Source: an uncultured Rhodospirillales bacterium (lineage in GTDB: Bacteria > Pseudomonadota > Alphaproteobacteria > Kiloniellales > Kiloniellaceae). From it: a stretch of 64,000 nucleotides of DNA. The notes beneath the pieces were generated by a model, which was given only the letters and a program-made list of their open reading frames with translations, was not told the origin of the DNA and made no database searches. Location: the NCBI GenBank assembly GCA_913060675.1, contig CAJXUS010000005.1, positions 60,030 to 124,029 of the forward strand, read 5' to 3'. Numbering within the stretch: position 1 is the first letter of the stretch; the number at the start of each line of letters is the position of its first letter. A program made the translations under genes and the position numbers. Below, in pieces: positions 55,519 through 64,000 of this stretch.

Positions 55519-56436
55519 ATGACGGCGGACGAAGGCAAATTTTCCTCAGGCGAGCCCGTACCTGTTGGGCAAGATACTCTTGGCACGATGACGATTGGAG
55601 CGTGCTTACGCGAGGGAGTTGAGCGTTTAAATCTGGCTGGTATTGATGGCGCACGCCTAGATGCACGTCTTCTTCTCGCCGATGCGATAGGTAAAGAGAC
55701 GTCATACCTATTTGGCTACCCAGAGAAAGAGGTTTCTAAGGAAAATCGGGTTATTTTTCTGGATATGCTCGCGCGCCGGATAAACCGTGAGCCTGTGTCC
55801 CGTATCGTTGGTTATCGTGAATTCTGGAGCCTGAGTTTTCAAATTTCTCCCGATACTCTGGATCCTCGGCCAGATAGCGAAACCCTGGTTTCTGCTACGT
55901 TGGATCTGGTAGAAGGGGAAATACATCCCCTTCGGATTTTGGATTTGGGAACGGGATCGGGGTGTTTACTTCTTGCCCTGTTAAGTGATCTGCCTAATGC
56001 GACAGGCCTGGGTGTTGATATCAGCGAAGCCGCAATTGAAGTTGCATCAACCAACGCCTTGAATCTTCAACTGTCTCAAAGAGCCTCCTTTCAAACAGGT
56101 AATTGGTGCGAAGGTTTGTCGGGAGATTGGGATATCATAATTTCTAATCCTCCTTATATTGGCCGCCATGAAATCGGACAGCTAGAACCTGAAGTCCTTG
56201 AATACGATCCGCCCAAGGCTCTCTTTGCTGAGGAGAAGGGGATGAAAGATTATCGCGACCTTATTCCTCAAGCTGCAAAAATCCTGAAGGAAGGCGGCTT
56301 GCTCGTTGTTGAGGCTGGAAGAGGGCAGTCTGGTGAAATTAATCGTGTAATGGCTAACGCTGGGTTGACTTGTATGCCTGCAATAAAAGACCTTGGTGGG
56401 ATTGATAGAGCCTGTATTGCTCGTAAGGTGAATTAA
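55519..56436 (+). CDS. prmC: Release factor glutamine methyltransferase PrmC
   Basis: 305 residues from ATG 55519, four bases after the prfA stop; a TTG at 55474 would overlap prfA by 41 bp and is less likely. The N-terminal helical domain, SAM motif I LDLGTGSGCLLLALLSDLP and the signature SNPPYIGRHEI identify it. It methylates the GGQ glutamine of release factors. The N-terminal 20 residues vary from the family. Confidence 0.93.
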   Translation: MTADEGKFSSGEPVPVGQDTLGTMTIGACLREGVERLNLAGIDGARLDARLLLADAIGKETSYLFGYPEKEVSKENRVIFLDMLARRINREPVSRIVGYREFWSLSFQISPDTLDPRPDSETLVSATLDLVEGEIHPLRILDLGTGSGCLLLALLSDLPNATGLGVDISEAAIEVASTNALNLQLSQRASFQTGNWCEGLSGDWDIIISNPPYIGRHEIGQLEPEVLEYDPPKALFAEEKGMKDYRDLIPQAAKILKEGGLLVVEAGRGQSGEINRVMANAGLTCMPAIKDLGGIDRACIARKVN

Positions 56437-56553
56437 CAAATAATATAAAATTCACATTTAGGGGTTGGAAACCTCGTGATATAGCTTTACGGTGTAATCT
56501 ACAGCAGGGGCATGGGGTGCCCCGGGGGTATTAACCGACAATTTAAAGATTAT

Positions 56554-56581
56554 ATCGTCAGGGTTTAAAACCTTTGACGAT
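56554..56581 (+). other. Inverted repeat in the DUF4167 leader
   Basis: ATCGTCA (56554-56560) faces TGACGAT (56575-56581); with G-U pairs the stem reaches about 10 bp. It lies 40 bp before the DUF4167 start. It may be an operator or leader hairpin; nothing else identifies it. Confidence 0.35.
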
Positions 56582-56620
56582 TGTCGATACCCGATATTTA
56601 GCATTTAATTTAGCTTGCGA

Positions 56621-57526
56621 ATGATGAGACAGCAAAACACAAACAATTCAAATAATTCAAATCGTCGTCCACGTGGTCGGTCAAACAACAGCAGCAGCAG
56701 CAACCGTAAGCCGCAGCAGTCGCGAAACGGTGTGTTCGACAGTAACGGGCCTGGTGGACGAATTCGTGGTAACGCGTCACAGCTAAAGGAGAAATATCTC
56801 CAGTTGGCTCGGGATGCGACTGTGAGCGGAGATCGCGTTCTCGCTGAATCTTTACATCAGTTTGCAGAACATTATTTCCGTGTGGTTAATGATTCGACTG
56901 ACCCTCTAACTGAATCTCAAATTCAAGCCCAAGCCCAAACTCAAGTCCAACCGCAGTCTCGACATTCATCTGATCAGCGTAGTAATCAGTCCGATAATTA
57001 TCGGAATAGGAATTCTCGAACAAATGCTGATCATGAGAACAAGGCTGCTGAGAGTACGAATACTCCTGATACAGAGATTGAACCATCTGTACCTGTCTCG
57101 TCGCATTCCGAAACTCGGGACTCAGTTGCTACTCGATCAGATAATACGCGTGCTAGGTCTAATCTATCTGGCAACTCTTCTTCCGAAAATGTGAATGAAG
57201 AGAGTGAAGGGCGTAAGCCAGCTCCTCGGAATAGAGTTAGGTCTCGCCGACCAAGATACGATGAGACTGAGGTGAAGGCTGATAAGCCAATTCAAAGTAG
57301 ACCTTCTCCAGAAGTTAAGTCTGCACCTGAAGTGCCAGTCGTTGAAGCTAAGCCTGTTGCGGCAGAGCTCCCTTTGAGTGTCGAAGAAGCTCCCGTAGAG
57401 AAACCAAAACGTAGACCCCGTACACCGAAGCCCGCAACTTCTGAGGTCAAGACCCCGCGTCCTCGTGGTCGTCCCAGAAAAGTAGTTGCTAAAGTCGAAG
57501 ATGATAGCTCTACCGAAACGGCTTAA
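56621..57526 (+). CDS. DUF4167 domain-containing protein
   Basis: About 301 residues. The N-terminus is rich in Asn, Arg and Ser (MRQQNTNNSNNSNRRPRGR), followed by the conserved DUF4167 core GRIRGNASQLKEKYLQLARDATVSGDRVLAESLHQFAEHYFRV (about 45-88); the rest is a disordered tail that ends in basic RRPRTPK and PRPRGRPRKVV motifs like AT-hooks. Likely nucleic-acid binding. It lies between prmC and clpB, its usual place in this class. Starts at 56615 (TTG) and 56624 (ATG) are also possible. Confidence 0.85.
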   Translation: MMRQQNTNNSNNSNRRPRGRSNNSSSSNRKPQQSRNGVFDSNGPGGRIRGNASQLKEKYLQLARDATVSGDRVLAESLHQFAEHYFRVVNDSTDPLTESQIQAQAQTQVQPQSRHSSDQRSNQSDNYRNRNSRTNADHENKAAESTNTPDTEIEPSVPVSSHSETRDSVATRSDNTRARSNLSGNSSSENVNEESEGRKPAPRNRVRSRRPRYDETEVKADKPIQSRPSPEVKSAPEVPVVEAKPVAAELPLSVEEAPVEKPKRRPRTPKPATSEVKTPRPRGRPRKVVAKVEDDSSTETA

Positions 57527-57569
57527 GCTGTAAGTGCTCATTTACGCGTAAGTTTAAAAGCGTCCTTGA

Positions 57570-58325
57570 CTAGATAATAGTCACGGGCGCTTTTTCTTTT
57601 ATCTCACCGGTATTTTTAACCACAGCATAGACCCCCATGTTTCGGTGCCTGTATCCTGATTGCAGGCTTTTGGGGATATTCATATCCACTTCAGCGGTTT
57701 CAAGATTGACGTTTGTTGCGGAGCATCTACCGATGGGGGATACGATTTCAAGCGTGATTTCTCCGATTTGTATCTCTTTGCCAATCCAGTTGTTTTCTTC
57801 CCATGCGGCGAGCCCCTCAATATAGAGGTTTCCTCTAAAGCGCATAGGATCAACTGGTTTGCGTACTACACGTTCTAGGTCTTTCACACTTGCCAGATTG
57901 ATCAGGGAAATTTGCTGATCTGGTATATCAGTGAAAGCTGTTTTTCTATTTTCTACAATTTTAGGTATGCCGCGGGATTCCGTCCCTAAAAAACTCACCA
58001 AAAATTGCTCCAAGAGCATGCAGCCGGTTAAATCGGTTAATTTACCACGGGATACTCTTTTACCCTTTCGTTCTAGGGTGAGAATTTCGGTGTCGTCATC
58101 AAAGTGCGACACGAGTTGTGCAAGCTTTGGGTTTTTGGCGAGCATAAGAAAGTGCATTTTGGATAGCCAACAGAGCCCGTCGGGGAAATCCGTAGATCCA
58201 TGGGCGATGGCGAATCGCCGATCATTGGGAATGATTTGGTTGGCGATAAGCGTAACTTTATCCAATGATTCAGGGCTAAGTCCCTTAACTGGGTAACGGT
58301 AAATTGCATTTATTTGAGCAGACAT
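57570..58325 (-). CDS. MOSC domain-containing protein
   Basis: 251 residues from ATG 58325, with AGGTGAG four bases upstream (a GTG at 58334 is less likely). The MOSC N-terminal beta barrel (INAIYRYPVKGLSPESLDKV) is followed by the MOSC domain with FRGNLYIEG, GRCSATNVN (the conserved Cys that can hold molybdenum cofactor) and the YRHRNMGVYAVV end. Possibly a mARC/YiiM-like molybdoenzyme or sulfur carrier; partner unknown. A Fur box lies 150 bp upstream of its start. Confidence 0.85.
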   Translation of the reverse strand: MSAQINAIYRYPVKGLSPESLDKVTLIANQIIPNDRRFAIAHGSTDFPDGLCWLSKMHFLMLAKNPKLAQLVSHFDDDTEILTLERKGKRVSRGKLTDLTGCMLLEQFLVSFLGTESRGIPKIVENRKTAFTDIPDQQISLINLASVKDLERVVRKPVDPMRFRGNLYIEGLAAWEENNWIGKEIQIGEITLEIVSPIGRCSATNVNLETAEVDMNIPKSLQSGYRHRNMGVYAVVKNTGEIKEKAPVTII

Positions 58326-58476
58326 GGATCTCACCTAATTTTTTACCATTTTCTTCCTTCCTTATTATTTTTCAAGGATTTAATAATTTATGATTGATAA
58401 ATCGCCGTTTTCCTAGGGTTTTCCCGCTTTCCTATCAAAAGAAAACATGTTCAATTTCAGGTAGTAAAAAAATAAT

Positions 58477-58503
58477 TGCAAATGAGAATGATTTTCAGTT
58501 GCA
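58477..58503 (+). promoter_or_regulatory. Fur-type iron box
   Basis: A 27-bp near-palindrome TGCAAATGAGAAT-G-ATTTTCAGTTGCA (11 of 13 half-site bases match) that resembles the Fur consensus (AATGAGAAT / ATTTTCA). It lies in the 560-bp gap between the MOSC gene and clpB, 150 bp from the former. Iron regulation is inferred. Confidence 0.7.
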
Positions 58504-58518
58504 CATTAATATCTTCTC

Positions 58519-58677
58519 GGCTAAGTTCCTTCTTGTAGTTCCTACCGAGGAAGACACGCAAGCATCTGGGCAACATGCCATTTTATAGATCGTTTGTATT
58601 CCTTCTGGGTATGTACTCATCTCTCCTGACGTAACTATGGGATTTCCCAACCCTGCCTCCGGGCAGGGTTTTTTTTT
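58519..58677 (+). ncRNA. Candidate iron-regulated small RNA
   Basis: Between the Fur box and a strong terminator there are about 145 bp with no good coding frame; the only frames are short and lack a Shine-Dalgarno match. A Fur box followed about 150 bp later by a Rho-independent terminator is the layout of RyhB/PrrF-like RNAs. The transcription start (about 58519) is a guess, with a weak -10 (TAATAT at 58507). Confidence 0.45.
58649..58677 (+). terminator. Strong Rho-independent terminator upstream of clpB
   Basis: A 9-bp stem (AACCCTGCC / GGCAGGGTT), a TCCG loop and a run of seven further T. No protein gene on the plus strand ends before it, so it must belong to a small transcript. Confidence 0.9.
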
Positions 58678-58734
58678 GACCATTACCGGGAAATTTCTGA
58701 GTACTTCTTTTGGTAGAATTTAAGATTATTCTAC

Positions 58735-58763
58735 CTTGTATTATTCTTTTGGTTTTCCCATAT
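58735..58763 (+). promoter_or_regulatory. Heat-shock (RpoH/sigma-32) promoter of clpB
   Basis: CTTGTAT (58735-58741), a 15-base spacer and CCCATAT (58757-58763) match the sigma-32 pattern CTTGAAA-N(13-17)-CCCCAT-T closely. It is about 125 bp before the clpB ATG, in the right orientation. Confidence 0.7.
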
Positions 58764-58887
58764 ATTTTATAGGCGGGTGATTAAAATCAACGCCAGAGTA
58801 TCGTCATGCTGCTAATGTGGGTGATGGTTGTTATTGGCATCAACGGTTATGTGCTGTTCATCAGGCATAACGGAGAGGGCTTTAGAA

Positions 58888-61479
58888 ATGAATGTGAATA
58901 ATTACACTGAACGTACACAGGGATTTATCCAATCAGCGCAAGGTCTTGCGCATCGCAGTGATCATCAAAGACTAACGCCTGAGCATATTCTTAAGGTAAT
59001 GCTCGATGATAGTGAAGGTCTGGCTGCAAATTTAATAACTGCTGCTGGAGGTAACCCGGGAAAAGCCTTGGAAGGCGTTGAGCGAGAGCTTGCTAAACTT
59101 CCTAAGATCAGCGGCCAGGATGTTGGACAGGTATTTCTTGCGCCAGAAACCGCAAGAGTATTTGAACAGGCCGAAAAAGTTGCAAAAAAGGCGGGTGATA
59201 ATTACGTCACTGTAGAGCGCCTTCTTATCGCGCTAGCCCTTTCCAGTGAAGCCGCTTCTGGAAAGATACTGAAAGACGCGGGGCTAACTGCTCAGGCATT
59301 GAATGCTGCTATTAATGACTTACGCAAAGGGCGTACCGCTCAGTCAGCTTCGGCCGAGGACAGCTATGAGGCCTTAAAAAAGTATGCAACCGATCTCACA
59401 GAACTCGCGCAAGAAGGTAAGTTAGACCCGGTTATTGGTCGCGATGAAGAAATTAGACGAACAATACAGGTACTTTCGCGTCGAACCAAAAATAATCCCG
59501 TTCTCATCGGCGAGCCCGGTGTTGGTAAGACAGCCATTGTCGAAGGACTTGCGCTTCGAATTGTTAACGGGGATGTCCCTGAAAGTTTGCGCAATAAAAA
59601 GTTAATGTCTCTCGACCTTGGCAGTATGGTTGCCGGGGCTAAATACCGAGGTGAGTTCGAAGAGCGTCTCAAGGCCGTATTGCAGGAAGTCACGGATGCA
59701 AGCGGTGAGATCATTGTCTTTATTGATGAGCTACACACTTTGGTTGGGGCAGGTAAAACGGATGGCGCTATGGATGCCTCTAATATGCTCAAGCCTGCCT
59801 TGGCCCGAGGTGAACTGCACTGTGTCGGCGCAACCACTTTGGACGAATACCGTAAATATATTGAAAAAGATGCAGCACTGGCGCGCCGTTTTCAGTCGGT
59901 TGTGATTGCAGAACCTAATGTTGAGGACACGGTCTCTATTCTTAGAGGATTGAAAGAAAAATATGAGCTGCATCACGGAGTGAGAATCACCGATTCTGCT
60001 CTTGTTGCTGCAGCATCATTATCCAACCGCTATATCACGGATCGGTTTTTACCGGATAAAGCCATCGATCTTGTCGATGAGGCTGGCAGTCGCTTGCGCA
60101 TGGAGGTTGATTCGAAGCCTGAAGATATTGACGAGATGGATCGCAAGCTTATCCAGCTTAAAATCGAACAGTCCGCCCTTCAGAAAGAAAGTGATAGGGG
60201 CGCTAAAGATCGTTTGGGAAAATTAAAATCGGAGATTGCTGAGCTGGAAGAAAAAAGCAATGTCCTCACAAGTCAGTGGAAGTCTGAAAAAGATAAACTT
60301 GCTGGCGCCCAGAAGATCAAGGAAGAGCTGGAGCATGCACGCATGGAGCTCGATCGAGCAGAGCGTGACGGTAATTTAGAAAAAGCCGGCGAACTTAAAT
60401 ACGGCAGTATACCAAAGCTCGAGCGTGCCCTGGTGGAAGCAGAAGAAGCTGGTGAAACCCATATGCTCAATGAGGAAGTTCGCGAGGATGCTATTGCTGC
60501 GGTTGTTTCTCGTTGGACAGGTATTCCCGTCGATAAGATGCTTGAGGGTGAACGTGATAAGCTTTTGAAAATGGAAACACTTCTAGGGAAGCGGGTTATT
60601 GGACAAGCCGAAGCAATCGTTGCCATTTCAAACGCTGTGCGCCGTTCACGTGCCGGATTGCAAGATCCTAATCGCCCCATGGGATCTTTCCTCTTTCTGG
60701 GCCCTACAGGTGTGGGGAAGACGGAACTAACCAAAGCTTTGGCAGCTTTTTTGTTTGATGACGATACCGCAATGGTGCGTCTCGATATGTCCGAGTATAT
60801 GGAGAAACACGCGGTATCACGTATGATTGGTGCGCCGCCAGGATATGTTGGCTATGAGGAAGGCGGTGCCTTAACCGAAGCCGTTCGTCGACGTCCGTAC
60901 CAGGTCGTATTATTTGACGAGGTTGAGAAAGCACACCCAGATGTATTTAACGTTCTGCTTCAGGTTCTGGATGATGGTCGCTTAACCGATGGTCAGGGAC
61001 GTACGGTAGATTTTAGTAATACACTCATCATCATGACATCTAACTTAGGCTCTGATGTTCTTGCTAACCAGCCAGAAGGTGAGGACAGTACCGCTGTGCG
61101 TGAGCAGGTTATGGAAGTTGTTCGCGCATCCTTCCGACCAGAATTTCTCAACAGGTTGGATGAGGTACTCCTGTTTCATCGTTTGGAACGAAGCCATATG
61201 AATGCGATTGTGGGTATTCAGTTCGCGCGGTTGGAAAGCCTTCTCCAAGATAGAGAGATCAAAGCTGAGTTGGATGAGGCTGCAATCGAATGGCTGGCGG
61301 ATAAAGGCTATGACCCTGTTTATGGTGCACGTCCTCTGAAGCGCGTTATCCAGCGGGAACTTCAAAATCCGCTTGCTTCAATGATTTTGGAAGGGGCCGT
61401 GCACGATGGTGATAGCTTAAGTGTATCTGCAAGTGATGCCGGCTTAAGTATTAATGGAAAGAATGTTTCGCCCTCATAA
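58888..61479 (+). CDS. clpB: ATP-dependent disaggregase ClpB
   Basis: 863 residues from ATG 58888 (GAGAGGG nine bases upstream); the frame is open 60 bp further left, but [18 protein letters not shown] is the family start. N-domain (1-150), first AAA+ module with [13 protein letters not shown], the coiled-coil middle domain (about 400-525, unique to ClpB), and the second AAA+ with [17 protein letters not shown]. It rescues aggregated proteins together with DnaK. Controlled by the sigma-32-like promoter upstream. Confidence 0.96.
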   Translation: MNVNNYTERTQGFIQSAQGLAHRSDHQRLTPEHILKVMLDDSEGLAANLITAAGGNPGKALEGVERELAKLPKISGQDVGQVFLAPETARVFEQAEKVAKKAGDNYVTVERLLIALALSSEAASGKILKDAGLTAQALNAAINDLRKGRTAQSASAEDSYEALKKYATDLTELAQEGKLDPVIGRDEEIRRTIQVLSRRTKNNPVLIGEPGVGKTAIVEGLALRIVNGDVPESLRNKKLMSLDLGSMVAGAKYRGEFEERLKAVLQEVTDASGEIIVFIDELHTLVGAGKTDGAMDASNMLKPALARGELHCVGATTLDEYRKYIEKDAALARRFQSVVIAEPNVEDTVSILRGLKEKYELHHGVRITDSALVAAASLSNRYITDRFLPDKAIDLVDEAGSRLRMEVDSKPEDIDEMDRKLIQLKIEQSALQKESDRGAKDRLGKLKSEIAELEEKSNVLTSQWKSEKDKLAGAQKIKEELEHARMELDRAERDGNLEKAGELKYGSIPKLERALVEAEEAGETHMLNEEVREDAIAAVVSRWTGIPVDKMLEGERDKLLKMETLLGKRVIGQAEAIVAISNAVRRSRAGLQDPNRPMGSFLFLGPTGVGKTELTKALAAFLFDDDTAMVRLDMSEYMEKHAVSRMIGAPPGYVGYEEGGALTEAVRRRPYQVVLFDEVEKAHPDVFNVLLQVLDDGRLTDGQGRTVDFSNTLIIMTSNLGSDVLANQPEGEDSTAVREQVMEVVRASFRPEFLNRLDEVLLFHRLERSHMNAIVGIQFARLESLLQDREIKAELDEAAIEWLADKGYDPVYGARPLKRVIQRELQNPLASMILEGAVHDGDSLSVSASDAGLSINGKNVSPS

Positions 61480-61518
61480 GCTCAGTGATTTTATATAAGC
61501 CTGCAGATTATAGGTAAT

Positions 61519-61555
61519 AAAAAAGGACCGCAGTTTTTGGCGGTCCTTTTCTTTT
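61519..61555 (+). terminator. Bidirectional terminator between clpB and the M23 peptidase gene
   Basis: An 11-bp perfect stem (AAAAGGACCGC / GCGGTCCTTTT) with an 8-nt loop and C-TTTT tail; the A-run on the other side lets it serve the convergent minus-strand gene as well. Confidence 0.92.
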
Positions 61556-61599
61556 CGTGAGGAGCAAGATTCTCAGTTAGAGGTTTTCTGCTTGAGATA

Positions 61600-63033
61600 T
61601 TAGTTGGTTTGTAATCCCGCAATGGCAGCAGGTTTTTTCAACTCATTCATCATACTGTCTATTTTTTGTTTTTCGACTTTATATTTCTTGAGATCCGCGC
61701 TTTTAAGCTTCTCACCTGCGGGAAGTTTCACGCCCAGAGGATTTACCTGCCGACCGTTGTACAAGACTTCATAGTGTAGGTGTGGTCCTGTTGAGCGTCC
61801 TGTCGTTCCGATATATCCGATAACCTGGCCTTGACGGACACGCTTGGATTTTTTCATTCCCTTGGCAAAGCCCTTGAGGTGGGCATATGCCGTCTCATAT
61901 CCACTGTGGTGGCGAATTTTCACGTAATTGCCAAAGCTGCTAAAGCGATTGGCGCGAACAATGACACCGTCGCCCGCAGCATAGATTGGTGTGCCACGAG
62001 GAGCGGCAAAATCGACCCCCTTATGTACCTTGTTATATCCAAGGACCGGGTGTTTTCTTTTGCCAAAGCGGCTTGATAAGCGAGCGCCGTCAACGGGCGT
62101 ACGCATCAACGCTTTTTTCGCGGATTGTCCCTTTTCATTGAAATAGTCGGTAAAGCCACTGGAGGGTGTGTAGCGGTAGAGCTGCAAATCATCCCCTGAC
62201 AAATTCAGATTGCCATAGATCATCTCTCCGGTTCTGGCGAGATTGTTATCTTCATCGTAATAGGCTTCGTAGACCACTTCAAAGCTGTCGCCCTTTTGGA
62301 TTTCGCGTTGGAAATCGACATCAAAGCTATAGGCTCGAATGAGTTTGATCATTATGTCGTTCGGAACACCGACATTTGTTGCCGCCAGATACAGGCTGCT
62401 CGTGATCTCATTTGTGCTCCTGGCCATTCTCATGGTGAGGGGGCGCTGAATCTCTTCCGCTATGTACTTGGTTGTTTCTCCCTCTGTCGTGCTGACTTTT
62501 ACAATGCGCTCAACGCTTGGTTGGAACTGCATCGCTCTCAAGGGGCCAACATCGCGAGAGTTTTCAGCCTCTTCCACTGTGGTGGGGGGCGCAAATGTGA
62601 GGGCTATATCCAGGCCAGGGCGAATTTTCCGTGGCGAATAGACATTGGTGAGGGCCGTAATCGCTCCGTGGGCTTCTGATCTCGTCGCGCCAGCTGTCAC
62701 TAAAAGGCTCATTAAGGTGTCGCCAGAAGACACCGTAACCATTTTCTCAATATCAGTTGGGATCGCAATATCAGGAGTAATTTCTGTGGGGACTGCACCG
62801 ACAGCAACATACTCACTGGTCATAAGATCAGTTTTTAAGGTGGCAATTAATTCAGGAGACGCTTTTGCGGCTTCTGTTGTTTGTACTGAAGTCGCTTTTG
62901 CTTCTTCAGCTTCCCCTTCTATAAGAGCACTGTTGGATAACCATAAAAAGATCCCCCCAATAGTAAGAATCGATAGGCTCGCGCCGAGTGCTGCTTTAAC
63001 CATAAAAGTAGGCGTGTGGAATCTATTGTTCAC
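61600..63033 (-). CDS. M23 family metallopeptidase (LytM/NlpD-like)
   Basis: 477 residues from GTG 63033, with GGAG eight bases upstream. One membrane helix (about 13-33), an acidic linker, a LysM/OapA-like segment (about 97-150: VTVSSGDTLMSLLVTAGA), and the M23 domain with zinc ligands H337, D341 (HKGVDFAAPRGTPIYAAGDG) and H418, H420 (TGPHLHYEVLYNGRQVNPLG). It should cut or remodel peptidoglycan cross-links in the periplasm, or activate amidases. It is convergent with clpB. Confidence 0.93.
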   Translation of the reverse strand: MNNRFHTPTFMVKAALGASLSILTIGGIFLWLSNSALIEGEAEEAKATSVQTTEAAKASPELIATLKTDLMTSEYVAVGAVPTEITPDIAIPTDIEKMVTVSSGDTLMSLLVTAGATRSEAHGAITALTNVYSPRKIRPGLDIALTFAPPTTVEEAENSRDVGPLRAMQFQPSVERIVKVSTTEGETTKYIAEEIQRPLTMRMARSTNEITSSLYLAATNVGVPNDIMIKLIRAYSFDVDFQREIQKGDSFEVVYEAYYDEDNNLARTGEMIYGNLNLSGDDLQLYRYTPSSGFTDYFNEKGQSAKKALMRTPVDGARLSSRFGKRKHPVLGYNKVHKGVDFAAPRGTPIYAAGDGVIVRANRFSSFGNYVKIRHHSGYETAYAHLKGFAKGMKKSKRVRQGQVIGYIGTTGRSTGPHLHYEVLYNGRQVNPLGVKLPAGEKLKSADLKKYKVEKQKIDSMMNELKKPAAIAGLQTN

Positions 63034-63169
63034 ACATAGTGCTCCGGAATCCGAGACGACATACGGCCGTGTTTGTTGTTGTAATTAAGGGAACCTCAAT
63101 AACTCTGCATCGCCAAAGTGATATATTTCTGGATTCCTGTCAATATTTTCTCGATTCACTAATTTAAAA

Positions 63170-63201
63170 AAGGCCTGCATTCCTGCGGGACTTCAGGCCT
63201 T
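63170..63201 (-). terminator. Minus-strand terminator between the M23 gene and rrn
   Basis: Stem AAGGCCTG / CAGGCCTT with an inner TCC/GGGA pairing, followed by TTTTTT on the minus strand. No minus-strand gene ends to its right, so it lies either in the M23 gene's leader or ends an antisense transcript from the rrn leader. Confidence 0.6.
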
Positions 63202-63258
63202 GGTGCTCTTGACCGCGGCAAAGATGTTGGAAAAAGGTAAATAAATTGCAAAAGGTCT

Positions 63259-63287
63259 TTGACAGGTGTTGTTGTGGGGCCTATAAC
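63259..63287 (+). promoter_or_regulatory. rRNA operon promoter
   Basis: TTGACA (63259-63264), a 17-base spacer and TATAAC (63282-63287): a near-consensus sigma-70 promoter, about 395 bp before the 16S rRNA gene. Confidence 0.85.
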
Positions 63288-63682
63288 ACCGCTCACCAAC
63301 GAGGCAGACGCTTCTACGGTACATCGGAAAGGTGGAGTAAAAACAGGCAGTTAGTGATTATTCGTTGATTGTTGATTTTAAGATTTAGATCTTAAAAGTT
63401 TTTTACAAAAATGTTTCAGATGTTCCTTGACGATAGGGAAAAAGACTATATATATCGTCTAGCTTTTCGGGGCCGGGTTCGCTTGGTTCCAGTTTGGTAA
63501 TTTGTTATTGACCCTTAAGGGTCTGTTGTTTGACATTGTGGATCAGATGGAAAGGATGCGTGAACGGCGGTTTGTTGGTTTTAGCAACGAGCTAGCTAGT
63601 TTATGTATCTTATTCGAAATAAGTTACACTATACCTAGTCAGTAAATAAATTTGAGTTCTGTCTTACGATGGAAGTCAGGTC
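63288..63682 (+). other. rRNA leader
   Basis: 395 bp between the rrn promoter and 16S rRNA with no gene. It holds a TTTGACATTGTGGATCAG stretch (near 63530) that I recall as common in alphaproteobacterial 16S leaders. Processing stems with the 16S 3' side cannot be tested since that side is outside the window. Confidence 0.6.

Positions 63683-64000
<318 letters not shown>

Noticed and set aside
58394..58588. 64-codon frame over the Fur box
   Set aside because: It would cover the Fur box and has no ribosome binding site or protein features; a small RNA explains the region better.

Overview
The window reads as core chromosome of a marine-type alphaproteobacterium. The 5' part of a 16S rRNA gene at the right end, the aerobic cobaltochelatase pair cobT/cobS next to dnaJ and bolA, the aroK-aroB-CNNM cluster near xerD, the comF-grxC-nitrilase-DUF1178-ubiG-lysC-ptsP run and the prfA-prmC-DUF4167-clpB run are all gene orders typical of Alphaproteobacteria. 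A Rhodospirillales/Kiloniella-like relative is my guess from gene content and the 16S fragment; no search was run. Most genes are intact, closely packed housekeeping genes.

Layout. 1-8 kb: cobT (cut by the window edge), cobS and a J-domain gene on the minus strand, divergent from bolA and a small ribbon-helix-helix gene; then a minus-strand run of DUF2889, CNNM/CorC transporter, aroB and aroK. 8.4-14.6 kb: plus-strand SDR dehydrogenase, a 46-residue membrane peptide gene overlapping a 613-residue exported protein, xerD, a malyl-CoA-lyase-type gene and accA. 14.6-15.6 kb: a gene-poor scar with a decayed IS1182-like transposase, a 22-bp tandem repeat and a very AT-rich upstream region. 15.6-24.9 kb: one giant gene (3104 codons) for a type I secreted RTX adhesin with an apparent LapG-type cleavage site, about seven tandem repeats, two VWA domains and a C-terminal RTX signal. 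25.2-31.5 kb: a metabolic island (molybdopterin oxidoreductase, LysR regulator, acyl-CoA-dehydrogenase-fold protein lacking the catalytic Glu, TPP enzyme). 31.5-39.9 kb: Ntn hydrolase, secA, two parvulin PPIases, argJ, mutT and a second ribbon-helix-helix gene. 39.9-46.4 kb: methyltransferase, comF, grxC, nitrilase, a second methyltransferase, DUF1178, ubiG, lysC. 46.5-57.5 kb: ptsP, rodZ-like, ispG, hisS, hemA (glutamyl-tRNA reductase), prfA, prmC, DUF4167. 57.6-63 kb: MOSC protein, a Fur-box/terminator pair that may mark a small RNA, clpB with a heat-shock promoter, and an M23 peptidase. The rrn promoter and 16S rRNA start close the window.

The least ordinary parts are (i) the giant adhesin and the mobile-element scar at its upstream border, (ii) the acyl-CoA-dehydrogenase-like enzyme with Gly and Gln at both known positions for the catalytic Glu, a pattern I associate with 3-sulfinopropionyl-CoA desulfinases, (iii) a Fur box followed by a strong terminator with no convincing gene between, and (iv) a glutamyl-tRNA reductase with unusual motifs in a lineage that normally makes aminolevulinate with ALA synthase.
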